This document shows, in pieces, positions 26,811 through 40,740 of a DNA stretch of 64,000 nucleotides. The stretch is from the NCBI GenBank assembly GCA_036924285.1, contig JAYKYS010000007.1, forward strand, positions 31,178,001 through 31,242,000, written 5' to 3'. A model generated the notes under the pieces. The model was not told the origin of the DNA, searched no databases, and worked only from the letters and a program-made list of their open reading frames with translations. This stretch comes from Asterella californica. Its lineage: Eukaryota > Streptophyta > Marchantiopsida > Marchantiales > Aytoniaceae. The position numbers were made by a program, and so were the translations under genes. Position 1 is the stretch's first letter, and each line of letters opens with the position of its first letter.

Positions 26811-27855
26811 TTCACCTTCTCCCCGCATTTTCTCTACATTCAACTACTTCACACTACGTCTGTTGCCACTTCAAACTTGGCGCGACAGTATCGCCCAGTT
26901 TCTGGTTTCGCACGGGCCCCCTTCTGGACCCGTCACCCGTCTCTCTGTTTTCCTACATACTTATTGTTACACGCCTTTCGCTTCTTCTTGCTGACATTGT
27001 TGTTCTTGAACTCCAGCCTAGAGATCACATCAGAAAGACATCTTCTCCATATTTAAAACTTGGTCCACCTTGGAACGTAATAAACAGTACAATGATGACG
27101 AGACAAATGCTCTAAAAATTCGATCCTTCAAGATGAGGTTGTTGAACGTAAGAAACTTTATTCCAGCGACGGGAAAATCGAATATCTTGCCTTTCATACA
27201 TGCTAATACGTGTTTCTGTCAGCGTAGTTCTCGACGAGATATTGGATCAGCAAGATCGTGTAATAAAGTCCCGAACTGCGGCTCAGACCGAAACTTTGCG
27301 TCTCCAAGAAGTTTCTGCAGGCAGGACAGACCTCGTCGACAAAAGCATTACAACTCATATGAACATCGTTCAAGCCACGTTCATCAGAATACGAGCACTG
27401 ACTATTTCAAAGAAATTGAAACTCGGCAGGCATGCTATGTACACAAGGATAATACTTACACGTCTCGGAACAACGCTTGAAAGATTGCTAATTTCTCTTG
27501 AACACCGCATTTATGTGCCAATCTTGCTCAGAAAAGTGGTTCTGTTTGAATGAGTCACTAAGGGGACACTGATCTTTGATCCTTCGCATCCCCGTTTCTA
27601 CTCCGTTTTCCCCCTGTTCGCTGTACCGCATACAAATTTTCCATCGCAAAAATGCTCCCATGAAGGAGTATCTAAACTCTATGCTCTTGCGCAGTTGGAT
27701 CTTCTATTGATGTCCATCTGCTCACTCATCAACTTTGAGTGGTAAAAAGGTTTTCCGCTGATCTCATGTACAAGATCACTACACGACCCGAGAAGCGTTC
27801 TGCCTGGTCTGCAACAGAGACCTTGAAAAGAAGCGATATACAGCAAAGATGAACA
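26811..27855. other. intergenic region downstream of the PPR gene
   Basis: No gene recognised. Two overlapping plus frames at about 27070-27553 (one 117 codons long, Arg/Thr/Leu-rich) show no family resemblance. The 3' untranslated region and polyadenylation site of the minus-strand PPR gene should lie just below 27856. Confidence 0.4.
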
Positions 27856-30800
27856 CTATCTCAATTTGGTAGATCGTGAAGCTTTTCGTACATCGTACTG
27901 TGCAGACAGTCTTGTAGCCCAGAGGCTCCTTTCAATCTCTAAGTTCTCCAAATCACCCTGAACCAATCCTGCCAAAGCACCGGTAAACATTGCAAGACCT
28001 TCCGGAGATGTATGTAAAACAGCATCTTTGAGAAGCTCCCTCGTGTTCATACCGAGATTGAGATTCTTTCGAGCTAAATCAGCTATTACGGCCTGGACTT
28101 GCTTGCGCTGCAAACTGCCGGCATCGTCGAGAGGTTTGTTACTGTCCAGCATTCGGAAGCTTAGAACACGGAGTGCTTCCACAGCATCCTCAGTTTGACC
28201 AGCTTGCATGTAAGTGGAAACCACCGGTAAAAACGTATTATGATCTGGTGAAAGGTTCCTGCGTCTCATCTCCTCCAGTATGTGTTCCATCAGATCCACC
28301 CGCTTCTGCCAAGAACGGAAAAACATATGTTGGTACATGGAATGGCAACTCGAATCAGGAACCACGCCGACACAATGAAGGTAAGCCCCAGAGCCCAGTG
28401 AACCCGGAGAAGTACACAGTGAGTAGCAAAGAGGGGTGTGAACGTGCGTTATCTTCAAATTTTCAAGTTACCGAATGTCTGTAAACAAGGTGCGGACCAA
28501 CGGAACGGAAGGAAGGCAAAATATATCTAGTACATGGGAACAGCAGTTCCCGGAGAAACAGTAACCTCGCCCACATACAAGTAATCCCCAGGGAAGTACA
28601 TGGTAAGTTACACAGAGGGGTGTAGATGTAAGCTATATTGAGGTGAGAAGTTACATTCATACGTCGAGAACGGCAGATGTTCTCCAGGACCACTCTTTAG
28701 TATAGAGGTAACACGCAATTAGCCCGGCCAAGTACATAATAAGAAGCAATTAGTCGCCGAATGTGCGCTAACAATGCCGACTGGAGTTAGCACATTATTT
28801 TATAACCGGAGGAAATATGTGCCGATGGAAATGTGTAGTGCGAAGCACATTTCGAGAAAAGGTTCCCCTTGGTATAAAGTCGAATGCGACTGGCCAGTGA
28901 CAAGAGAACAAATGCAGTCTGATCAGATTGCATACTGCATTTATGCAAACAGATCGCTTCTAATGTAAAAGCTAATGTAAACCCGAATGAAGAAATGAAG
29001 ATAAACTAGATTTGTGTACTACAGTACTGAAATAAGCGAAGGCTATCAAGGAAAAACGTAGATACAGACAGCCAAAAGAACCCCGTGCAGGAGACAATTA
29101 GTTGAAGTGAGTTGAGATTTAGCGAGTGCATACAGGGATAAGACAGACAGAGGTAGTAAAAGAAGAACATATTTTTGCCAGTCCATCACTGATGCATTTA
29201 GGTAATGAGTAGATGTACACTGAAGAACCTAATTCCACAATATACAGTCGGAGCATGCAGCAGAACACACTCCCGTCGAATGCACCTCAACCTGCTCTCT
29301 GATTTCATCAGCACCCAACAGAGAGGGTTAGGGTATAGATGAGTAGGAAAACTGGTCAATCAGGTGAAGACTTAACCGACTCATCACCTTGTCGGTCCAG
29401 GAGTTTCTGTTCAGTTCCGGAACATCTGAGGGTAAACTCCCAGTCCTTGTGTAGTGGTAGATCAGTGAGCTTGGTAACCAAATTAAGGGACACACATCGC
29501 TTTGCCTAAATGTATGTGAAGAAAGAAACCAGCAACAAAAGAAAAGGGAACTATTACCGAAACCTGAAACTTGAAGGAGGTCGGCGAAGGAAGCTTTTCA
29601 GGCACCAGCCAACTGAGGTAGACAGAGTAGACCCACCCAGAGTACACTCGGGCAGATGTTATTGCAGGTAGAAGCGCTGGACATAGTGTTGTACTAACTA
29701 AACTACGTTGATGCTGCTCTCTAAACGTAATAGTACAGAAGAAGAAGAAAGCCTAGAATAGGCCGGGAGTCGCGAAGCCTCACGAGTCAGAAGGTATAGA
29801 GTGAAAAACGAAGGTATGAGATAGATCGGAGCGGAGGCTTATATACCGAGAGCCAACTACAGAATGGTGTCTCACTGAACCGTAATGGCTCATTTGGAAG
29901 GAGACTCGAGATAGCCTAGAGGCGGCAGCAGGAAGGAATCAGGAAGGAACCATTAGTCGTATGGGAGCAAGGCGCAGAAGTATCGGGCAATAAAGAAGGT
30001 GAGAAGTTATCTTCATACGTCGAGAATGGCAGATATGCTCAAGGACTACTCTCTAGTATAGGGGTATCACGCAATTAGTCCAGCCAAGTACACAGTGAGA
30101 GTCAATTAGGGGCCGAATGTGCGCTAACAATGTCGAGCGGAGTTAAGCGAATTGTTATATAACCGGAGGGTGTGCCGATGGAAATGTGTAGTGCGAAGCA
30201 CATTTCCAGAATAGGTTCCCCTCGGTTATGTCGTCGAATTCAAGTAGACAATGACAAGAGAACGAATGCAGTATGCTTCAAAGGCTAAATGCAAACCCCT
30301 TGCCGTACTGAAGACAAACGAGATTTGTCTACTGTAATGTTGAAAGAAGCAAAGGTTATGAAATAAAAAATAGATGGCGCTGAACCATAGAATCCATTGC
30401 AAGAAACGAAGCTTATCCAAGCGGAACAAAAATATCGATAACGGATTTAGTGAGTGAATAAAGGAGAAGGCAGACAGAGGTAGTAAAAGAGGAGCCTGTA
30501 TTTGCCCGTCCATCACTGATGCACTTAGGTACTGAGTAGGTGTACACCCAAGAACCTAATTACCACAATAAGCACTCGGAGCATGCAGCAGAACACTCTC
30601 CCGTCGCATGCACCTCAACCTGTCTCTGACTTCATCAGCACCCAACAGAGAGGGTTAGGCTGTAGATGAGTTGGAAAAGTGGTCAATCAGATGAAAACTT
30701 AACCAACTCATCAGGGCCTTATCGGTCCAGGAGTTTCTGTTCAGTTCCGGGACATCTGAGGGCAAAGGGTGAGAAGTTAGCGGATGTATATAACAGGGGC

Positions 30801-33800
30801 CGGACCGATGGCAATGTTTAGCACAGATGGTGCCTCCAGGTATGGACGTGCAACGAGATGGCCTGGACAATATGTGGTGCAGACAGATCTAAGAACATGA
30901 CGATTCTAATGCAGAAGAGCAAGGCAAAGGGTACAGTGCATCAAAAGCTAGTTATCTAGGAAATGACAAGAATTAAACTAATGAGGCAGTATGCATCATC
31001 TGAAGTATGCAATCATTAAGCACCTGTACGTAATCGAAAAAGCAATCGCGCGGCCAGGTTGTCAACCATGAAGAAATTTTTGAATTTAATGTAACATTAA
31101 TTCTCACTAAAAGATGAACATTATTAACTAATAAAGAAACACAAACACCAGCCCCTCCAAATAATCCAATTTTTCCTCCCCGGCGATAAGGAGCTGGGCT
31201 TTTGTAGATTAAAACTTGTAAATAGGTTTGTCAATTCAGCACTAGAATCCTTTTAAAAAGAGGCAATTCTCTGAACAAAGGTCACACAGACACAGCTGTA
31301 TGTAATGAGTAGGTGTACACTCAAATACGTAACTCACCGATTAAGAAAGAAAAAATATAGGGTTAAGTCTCTTACCAGATCCTTAATGTACAAATATACT
31401 CCTTGGTCACCCGCCACCATATTCAAGGTTGGATCAGAGATGTTTGCGACCAGGAAGGCGTTCAGACAGATGCTAGGTCTTACGAAAAGAAAAAGACATA
31501 CGGAGTCTGAAGCGAGAGCTTATTTCAAGGACCCCTCGAAACAGCAGAGGTAAACAACTTTAATGACACTTACTTGATAAGACGCAGACGTCAGGATGGT
31601 GTTAAATGTAGCCGTGTCCGGTTGCACGCCCGAGTCTGTCATTTGTTTCAGCAGATCAAAGACTATATCCATCTCTCCACTGTGGCAAATTACCTGCAAA
31701 GGCGCGAGACTGTAACTAACTTATGAGGCAGAATAGCTACGAAGAACTAAGAACTCCAGACTCGTGTCTAGCCGTATTTTTCTTAGATACTTCGAACTAT
31801 AATTGATACTTATTTCGAATCTAAAGCGAACGATCGCGCACGGTAAACCAATTCCTTGTTTCTAATGTTACAGAACTGGCACAGTCGGTACAACTTGACT
31901 CAAAAGGGCTATCCCAGAGTAATTTCAACCTTTAAGAGAGTGTTGAAAGTCACGATACTGGGCGTTAGACCCTCCTGGCGCATTGTATCCACAAGTTCGA
32001 AAGCGGTAGCCAACCTCTTCTCATGAGTACAACCATTGATGAGTATGTTATAAGTGTAAACATCTGGTTTAAGACCTGCAGTCTTTATCTGTTCATAAAC
32101 TTTCCAGGCTGTTTCCACCTGAACAAATCAAGGATCACAGGTGAGTAATATGCTGTAACATGAGTCTTGCATACCTAACCTGAAAGGAGATACAAAAGAA
32201 GTTTGCATAAAAAATGTACCTGAGTCAAGTTTACACAGCTGAGCATTACAGTGTTGTAAGATCTGACATCCAGAAGATCTTCCCCATCACTATTGGCATG
32301 TTTGAGTCGCTCAAGCATGAATTCTGTCAAGCCTTGTGCACCCAGTACATGCATCTGCCGATATCCCGTGTAAGTATGAAGCACAAGACTGATTCCGGAA
32401 TTACAGAAAAGAACTTTTTAATTATCGCACGACCGATGTTTTCACTCCTGCATCAGACTAACGTAAGAAGCAACTTGTACCTGCAATCCAAACACTAAGG
32501 CTAACGACTTGTTCTTAGTAAATGCTACATAGAAAAACACTATCAAGTATCAGTGTAATAATGGGATGTATATCTTGGAGTAAAGTTTCGAAAGCATCTC
32601 GGTATTAAATGAAACGAATAAAACATGGAAAGCATCAGCTGCATCTTTAACTATTTCTCGATTATTGCATTATCAAGGGTTTTCTGCTTTCCCCGGATGA
32701 TGCAGCTGAGGAAGAGCTTAGAGGAAAGACCACAACCGTAGGCCCCCATGTATAATCCATAAATTTAGTGCTTAAAAAGTACATGGTCGCCTGTAGGTCA
32801 GTACGGTACGGTCTAGAACAAGGAGATGAGGATCTCAGTAGGGCAATCTGAACCGGTATCAGTGATGGATGGTATCCTTGGTTACTTACCAGGGAGGTAA
32901 AAGATTCACGTGTATGTCGCACACCAGACCGAGCCATGTCCAGTTCTATTGCAGTCACTCTCTTTGCTACCTGTTGCTGTGACCAAGGACTGCTACCTTC
33001 TGGCTCTGATCTGGTGTTACCCATGACGGTAAATAGAGCGATGTACGTACATATGTCTGGTGCCACACCAAACTCTTTCATCCGGCCAAACACTTGCAAC
33101 GCTCGTTCAGAATCTTCCTGTGTCAACCAAATCTTTAGAATCTCGTTTGTTTTCTGAAACAGCTCAGAAAACCGTAACACCATCAACGAACATGAATTTT
33201 GGCCTACCTAAGTCGTGACGGGCTCTTGCACTGGAGTTGGCGGCGAGAGTTTCCTCGGTGAAACCTCTTACTACAAAAGCTTTTCAACACTATTGCACAA
33301 GAGTATTTAACTTACAGCTGATACACATGCGTTGAGAAATAGGTTGTAAGTGTGACATGAAGGTTGCTGGCTCTGGCTACCACTCTCCATATAATCCAAT
33401 ACAGCATGGGCCTTATTAAATTTTCCTTCTCGACAATAACCCTCCAAAAGTGCTGTTAGAGAGTGCACATCTGGCTTGATCCCAGTGGTATCCATCCTCT
33501 TTAACTGCACTCCCAATCAGGACGGAAAATTAGTACGTAAAACCTGAAGGACGGTTAGAAGGAACCCGAAAACTGAAATCAAGTACAGTAAACAGCTGGA
33601 TTCCAAAATGCTGTATGTGGCGAACTTCCACGCCCAAGGTCAAACTCTACCGTATGTGTAAACTGCCAGAAGAGATCCAGAGAAAGGCCAATTACCGCCT
33701 CTCCCATGTAAACGTCCTTTAGTCGGGAACTTGATATTTTTCTTCTTATCCCTTTCTTTCTTCTCATCAACAACGATCACTAAACATCCTGTGACGGAAT

Positions 33801-36584
33801 AAGCAGTGTCAGATAGAAATAAGCAATGTCTTACAATACGGAGCCCGTGCTTGACACCTCTCCCTTCCAGGACGGCTCGCAGAAGAGCGTTATAAGTGTA
33901 GATGTCCAGTTTCAAGCCCAGCTGCCGCATCTGGATCAAGAATAAGAAGAAGTTATCTTCATACGTCGAGAATGGCAGATATGCTCAAGGACCACTCTCT
34001 AGTATAGAGGTATCACGCAATTAGCCCAGCGAAGTACATAGTGAGAAGCAATTAGGGGCCATGTGCCACAGAACTTCCAGATAACTGAACTAGGGAGTTC
34101 AAATTCAAAATTTCTATGCTGAGCTGAGCTGAGCTGAGCTGAGGATTAAATGAACTGTCCGTCAGCACATTACCTCTGAAAACAAGCATTCCGCAAGGAC
34201 ATGATTTCTAGCCTTTCCAGCAGCATTGATCATTGCATTATAAGCGTTGTGCAACTCTTTCAGTCCTGTAGAAGTCACGTCCGATAACTTCATTCTTTTC
34301 AATGAATGCTCAGCAGGAAACCCCGGAACTTCAACGTCCTCCTCAGTGAACAAAGTTGTCTCCTCCACATCGTCCCTAGGACTTAATGTCAGTTCCGGAT
34401 CGTCCAACTGAGCGTTTTCTGTGCGAAACTCATCTACAGCTAAGTTTTCCTCATCATCAGAATCTGCGTCAAGCTCTACTGGGACTAGAATTTTGGACCC
34501 ATGCGAAACAGAAGGGTCCGCAACTGCGCCGTTCTCACCCTCAATGAACCCCTGCCTTTCTTCCCCGGGCTTCCGATCTAAGAGGTCGCTCGCTTGCTGA
34601 GTTATCTGTCCATCTGGGTGAATCAAGTGTGCTGTACATCCATGTCCGTGGGCAGACACCATATCTTGCAGTGCTTGACGGGCTTCTGTGAGGTCATTCA
34701 TTCTACAGAGGGCAATTACGTACGACGAGCGTCCGGCGGAAGATGGACTGAAGTGTCCAAGAAGTTCAGTCCACCACCTTTTAGTAGCACGCAAGTCTCC
34801 CAACATTCCTGATAGCTGCAGAAACAACTCAAATAGGATGGTCGTTAAGAGTCTTACTCAGAGCTACCCACATCTTCATCACTTAAGGTTATCTTGAATA
34901 ATCCTACTGAGTACACTGTTTCGCTCTAAGCGGGCGTTTGAACGGCAACATCGTGCGGAATGCAGCAATTTAGTGCTTACCTTGATAAGCTCCATGTACG
35001 TACGTTCACCTTTCAACACACCCTGTTTCTCCATTAGCTGAATGCAGCGTTCCGCATGCACCTTGCTTTTGGTATGCACGCATCCATTAAGGACAGTATT
35101 GTACATCACCAGGTTGGCTTGATTATTCTTTGCAAGTAGCTCGACAAGTTCTGTTGCCTGTAACACGTCAAGATCAATCACATTCTCTCTTCACACGTAT
35201 CAACCATACTTCCAAAATACTCACTGTTTTGGACAATATTGCATCAACTTTCCGACCGATTCTACCGCTAAAGTACATGCAGAAGAAACTGAGACATTAC
35301 AACCTTTTGCAAAATCTAATCCCATTAATCGATCATCACACAAGATACGTGCCTCATCAATACAGCCGCCTCTGCTAAGTGCACCAATCAGGCAACCATA
35401 CGATACTTTATTCATCTGAATCTTATTTGACTGCATGAAGCTCCAGACTTCCTTTGCCATCTGCCAGCAAACGAGACAACTCAATCAGCTCCAGACAGAC
35501 AGTACGTGATCAAGAAGACAACCCACGCTCTTTTCGAACATGACATCAAACAAATTTTTAACCAGGTCTGGAGTTTTACTTCCGAACGACAGTACGATGG
35601 TGAATCACGAATAATTCACGGTCATTTAGAATGTGATTATGAACGCAAGGTACCTTCTCACAACTAAGGTAAGATATGTAACATGCGTAACTTCCACGTT
35701 CCGAGACGAACCTTTGGATTCCTGTTCCTGGAGCAGCTATTGAGAAGATAGTTGCAGACCACAATTGTAACGGGGCTGTCCAGTGACTTCATATCTTTCA
35801 TAAGTCTAGAAGCATTGCTCTCTTCACCCAATCTCAGAAGTTTGCCGAAGAGCTGCGTCAGGTAAAAGACTCCTGGATCTTTTCCCTGTCTGCCTTGATT
35901 TGAACCCTTTCCTTTCCCTGCGCAGAGTATTATCATCGATAAGAGCACAAAACTGGAGTTCATTCTGTTACGAGCTGACAACCCCTTCTAAACCTTCACC
36001 TTTGAATCGGCGCCTTCTGCTGATGAAGCGAGAACGAATTATATGGTTTTGAGTTGGGAAATCAGATCTGTCAAGTACAGTGATGTCAAAAAAGCGAAAC
36101 CTACGCACTCAAAAGCTATCCGAAAATTCTCGCTCTAGACCATATGCATCAAAACTGTTTTGAAGTTTCTAAGAATTCAAGTTAAGAGATTCTATACTCG
36201 GTAAACCCAGAGCACGAAGAGATTTTCTTAGTAGAATATAAAGGCCTGAGCGATTAACTTTTAAGTTAAGTAGCTGGCGCGAATTTACGAAGATCTTTTA
36301 GAATTGTAGCATTATCTTTTGAATTTTACAACAGCCTCATCAAATTCGTGCGGCCCTACAGCAGAATTCTACTACACACGACAAAATGTGGATCATTGCC
36401 AATATATCAAGTAAAAACTCTAGGGCAACGAGCTGCAGAACTTACCACTAGTGATGGTCGGGAACAGTACATCGGAGCTGAAATGACGAGACGGAAGGTA
36501 AAAGGTGGCGACAGCGCTGTGACACTTTAAGCGCGGCTGCCTCGGCCCGAGGCGCTCCAGGATTACCCACCAGCGGGACATCAT
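27856..36584 (-). CDS. pentatricopeptide repeat (PPR) protein, P-type, organelle-targeted, 12 exons
   Basis: PPR proteins bind single-stranded RNA in plastids or mitochondria and stabilise or process transcripts. Minus-strand exons: 36446-36584, 35712-35917, 35266-35460 (3' end uncertain), 34981-35157, 34174-34815, 33835-33930, 33316-33504, 32890-33117, 32220-32354, 31930-32118, 31574-31693, 27856-28305 (TAG stop). Phases agree at the other junctions; the model gives about 921 residues. The start has an in-frame stop two codons upstream, and the N-terminus MMSRWWVILERLGPRQ...PSRHFSSD looks like a targeting peptide. P-type repeats recur, for example LKPDVYTYNILINGC and LTPSIVTFNTLLK. Exon 5 inserts an acidic, unstructured linker of about 110 residues (VELDADSDDEENLAVDE). 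The many introns recall ancient intron-rich PPR genes such as MRL1 or At5g02830, but I cannot assign an orthologue. Confidence 0.88.
28645..29435. repeat. dispersed repeat, copy A (about 790 bp) in the last PPR intron
   Basis: It aligns end to end with copy B (about 30000-30768). Shared landmarks include TTCATACGTCGAGAA, GCCGATGGAAATGTGTAGTG, CAGCACCCAACAGAGAGGGT and GTCCAGGAGTTTCTGTTCAG. The sequence is diverged with small indels. No open frame or terminal inverted repeat was recognised, so it is probably a non-autonomous element. Confidence 0.85.
30000..30768. repeat. dispersed repeat, copy B, direct orientation
   Basis: The same unit as copy A, separated by about 560 bp, in the same intron and orientation. 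Immediately after it (30768 on) the sequence GGTGAGAAGTTA, which also starts each copy, recurs. A tail-like fragment GAGTAGGTGTACAC occurs again near 31302. Confidence 0.85.
33945..34062. repeat. dispersed repeat, copy C (5' fragment of about 118 bp) in another PPR intron
   Basis: It matches the first part of copies A and B (GAAGTTATCTTCATACGTCG through AAGCAATTAGGGGCC). It lies in the intron between PPR exons 34174-34815 and 33835-33930. It is followed at 34118-34141 by a GAGCT pentanucleotide microsatellite. Confidence 0.85.
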
Positions 36585-38648
36585 CAGTTAACACCGTGGG
36601 AGAACCAAGCTGAAACTTGATGCGCTACCTCTTCACAATCTGAGAGCCTCTCATTGGATTCTACATTCTCTTTCGGTACAACTTCCCCAACCTCGCATGT
36701 GAAGTAGATTCGGTCCATCTGACTGATTCCCTAGCCGCGACAAACTGAGAGGTACATCGAGTTAGAAATACTGAATCTCGATATGGAAATCACGTGATAA
36801 TGATCTTGCTGGGTTACTTCAAGGAGACTGGACATATGTTGTGCGTGAATTTCGAACTCCCGCACCTCCCAGACCAGGTAAGAGCCAATGCACTCTCAAC
36901 CGAAGGGTATGCGCCCCTGGCGCTGGCAGTCACAAGCACTCCCCAGTGGATTATTCACAGCGTCATTACATTTCCGTGGATTTTTACAGTCAATGACATC
37001 GAATCACGAGAACCGCTATCTGTCTCAAAGCCGAAACGGAGGACGTGGGATCGAAATCCTTTGAGTGCACACGAGCGATGACAGCCAAAACTCTTTATGA
37101 TTCAGTTCGTTCACTTCCAACTCCGTGATTCTGTCATTCAAACTGTAAATTTGTCCCAGGGAAATAAGCGACGAGGTAATCAACTACAGTAACCAGGTGC
37201 TTTCTCGTGCAACCCCTGGACGAAAGCAGAATCTCGTATGTCGCGCTGAACTGCTAAAATAGATGGTAAGCCAATCCCCGCATTTTGACAAGTCATCCCC
37301 CGCATTTTGCCAGGAGCATGGGCGCGTATCACTGTATCGCGTCTCACAGTTTTGGTGGGGCGGGTGGTCTGGGCGTTGTTTTCTGCTCCGTCCGAGGCCA
37401 TCACATACTAACGTGAATAAATGGATGGAAAATGTACATAAAGCGCAACGGACAAAGTTTGCAAACCACCGTGGTAAATCGTACAAGACAAAAAGATCTA
37501 CAACGAAGGTACCACCCGCAACTGCTGCGGTTTTCCTTCCGTCTTCTTTAGAGCGAGGAGGTTTTACGTTTTAATCCCTATTAACAAACGGAGTACATAT
37601 TCGCAGCATTCGTAAAGCTCTGTTAGGATTTTGAGGGTGTGCTTTTTAGTATTTGAAAGCCCCTTACTTTTGAGAAAACCATTTCCAATCGGTGTCGTCC
37701 CGACATGCTGTTCTTAAATTCCTCGTAGAACCAACCCCGTCTAGATCTTAAGAAAGCATTAGAGGGGTCAGAAAAACATGTTGGGAATGTAAGACCAGCA
37801 TCTAAGTTGCTACTCTTTTCCTTTTCTTTTTCTTTTTTATTTCAACAAAGATGCCAATCTTGGGAAGATCAGATTTGGAAAAACATAGATCTTCGAGTCT
37901 TGTATACATTTTGCTTATGGATTGGCTTGCTTCAGTTTCCGTAGACCATGGTATCATATGGTGTATCGATACCTTCAGTTTTAAATGTCTCTATTTTAGT
38001 TGGTGTATAATGAAGCATCCATCTGCCATCACACGAACCTTTTCATCTGTTAGAAGAACAGAATGATGACCACTTGTGACAACTGTAACATTGTCTCTGA
38101 TACCAAAGTGGTTCACTGCGTCGTGCAGAGCCTTCGTGGAACTTCAGGCTGATAAAAGGACTGCATATCTAGTCACGTTCCTAAGTCGAAGTCAGTAAAT
38201 GTTACAGTTGATTGCCTTCGATAAATTCTGCGTACACAGATCCTAACCCACGGACGATTGAGTTCGATGCCTCCACTGGTTTTCGAATTGAGAATCCCGA
38301 TTGGTTGTCGTCTGTTGATTTTGGTCTGAGAATCTCAGTGGGTCACCAGATCTAATCCTCGTACGATTTAATTCGACGCTTCTTCCGATTTTCGATATTG
38401 AGAATCCGATGGATTCAGTATCCCTATAGTGTAACCAAGGAATAAGATCTTGGTAACGAGAGAACGAGAGGGAATGAGGTTCTATCGAGAATGACAGAAT
38501 ACTTCATTCCCATCTAAGAAGCTAATAAATCAAATCAAGTTCTGAATCAAATGAAAGGCAATAGTGAACAGTTATTCTTGGAAATGTACTGCTTTTTACC
38601 GTTGACATGGACTTGGCTACAGCGTGGTTTGTCAGTGGCTGTGACGAG

Positions 38649-38688
38649 CAACTATCCGGAACCCTTTGAAAGGGGTTCCGGATAGTTG
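38649..38688. repeat. near-perfect inverted repeat (hairpin)
   Basis: CAACTATCCGGAACCC at 38649-38664 is the exact reverse complement of 38673-38688. The short centre (TTTGAAAG) lets pairing continue, with one unpaired G. It is isolated and not next to a recognised gene. Confidence 0.85.
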
Positions 38689-40344
38689 ATTTAAGTCGGG
38701 GAAGGCTCCGTTGGTAGAAGCTCCCTGAAATGCGCACTGCGGACTCTCCTCCACCTTTGGAAGCGCCATATTCACTCTCTTTCCAGGTATTGATCCAGGT
38801 TGCTTATTAGGCTTGTATACAGGTGCTGCTTATATCGCTTGTTATATTTACGTCCAGTTAGGAATACGACGGAGTGCTGGTTAAACGTCTTTTCTCTTCC
38901 GTTCTTATTCTATTCTTACGGCTTCCTTATCAAAACTTCACTATACGGAACCGAGAAAAAAGGCATCTCACTGCATGCCTTTATTTCGGACTATATCCGG
39001 GAAGGTCGTCCAGTTCAACTTCCTCTGATTAGAGAACGAGAACGACAACGACAACGCTCTGATATGATAAACCTTGCGCGGTAGAAGTGTGGGCGTGCTG
39101 TGACTAAACTTGAACAAACTGATGTTTTATTGCAGCAAGTAAAACGAACAGCTGGATTTTTTTGCTATTGCAGCGAAGAACTGTGAGCATGTTAAACTAA
39201 CAACAGTAACTGCAATGTGTGTCTATTTACATAGCTCAGCCACGAAAACAAAGAAGAGCTCTGAACTGCAACTTCATGTATCTTTCAAGCTGCTAAAATA
39301 CAAGACGTACAAGTAGAAGTAAAGCAGCCGTGTAGGGGCTGTCATTGCAGATTGGCAGTCTAGCTTGGGCCACACCACTGTAAAACTGAACGAAAACAAG
39401 ACTCGTTTCACTTCTCTTTCTACTCGAACAAAGACGTACACCAGATCTGCCTGACTCCCATCGAAACTGAAACTATACTGTAAAGCTGTTTCCTTCCTAC
39501 TCCTAGAACTGCTTCACTCCGTAACTCTTCTGTTCTGTACTTAGACGTAGTGAGTCTGTAGTCTCCTCATCTCCTTACGTGGAAGGTCCCACTTCCGTCG
39601 TGACATCTGCGTGGATGTGCAGTAAAAAATGTGCTTAGATCGAAACAAACAGGTACAGCAGCAGGAAGCAAAGGTTGGGCGTTGACGATCCATTGATACA
39701 ATGCATACACAAAAACCTAAATAGCCAAGAAGCAAGATGAGAAAAGTAGAAACAAAAGAATGGAGGTTCCACGACCACACATCACCGTCAGCACCCCTGG
39801 ACTCCAATTACAGAGCCTCCGGATGCAATAGCAACTCGCTTACGAAATCGTCAACAACAGCAAGCTAAAAAGACAAGAAACAAAGAACGAATTGACGTCG
39901 AGGATCGACAAAAATGAAAAAAGATGCAGTCAGCGTATCGTCTCTCTTTCGTTACAACCAAAAGCAGCATCCTCGGTCATGAACTGCAGACGACCCAGCG
40001 AGATGAAGGCGACACGATCCACTACATCAGAAACCTAATGAACGCCGTGAGCGAAGTCGCCCATTGACGTACGAAGAAAACCATGTCCATCCGCGGCCAA
40101 AACAGAAGGAATTTTGTAGAGCGCGATTGTCCCGCCGTCTTGTTAGCAAGACATTTTCAGCTTACGGTTACATTTCCGGCAGCCAACCGCGTTTGAACGT
40201 TTCGGTTTGTTTTCGTCCAAGCGCGATGGGGACGATGATTCACCTCTCAAAGTAATATCGTGGGGATGATATTCACGAGAAGGGTTAGAACGCTAATTAT
40301 TGTCTTCTGGAAATGACACGTTTTCACATTTTCACGCTCCGGAA

Positions 40345-40740
40345 TTATACCCCAGTGACGCATTGGTATGCTTTTCACTTATGGGTTCTATTTGGATCAG
40401 TTAGCTACTCCGAGATGAGTTAACATATAATATTTATAAATCAATTTGATTTTTATTATAGTTTACTATAATACATTTTTATAACATTTACACGCTTCCT
40501 GAGAACAGAAAAGAAAATTCAGTCCCAAGGTGACTGCGTATTGAGAATCTCAAACCCGTAGTTATACCCCAGGATCGCATCAGCCCGCACTTGACTTATG
40601 GGTTTGATCTGGATCAGTTCGCTACTCCGGGAGTGCTTAATGTATAACATTTATAAATGAATTTAAATTTTCACTATAGCTTATTATAATATATTTTTAT
40701 AATATTTATAATATTTTCTGATAAGAGATAATAAAATTCA
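40345..40740. repeat. AT-rich direct duplication of about 190 bp
   Basis: Copies at about 40345-40530 and 40558-40740 share TATACCCCAG, CTTATGGGTT, GGATCAGTT-GCTACTCCG and ATTTATAAAT followed by similar AT-rich sequence, and both end in AAAATTCA. A weaker third copy occurs near 41565-41700. Confidence 0.7.

Noticed and set aside
35225..35265. Alternative PPR exon 3 end at 35225 with the stronger GTGAGT donor
   Set aside because: The phase would not match the next exon (start 35157) and the intron would be only about 67 bases. The donor at 35265 keeps the frame; still marked uncertain.
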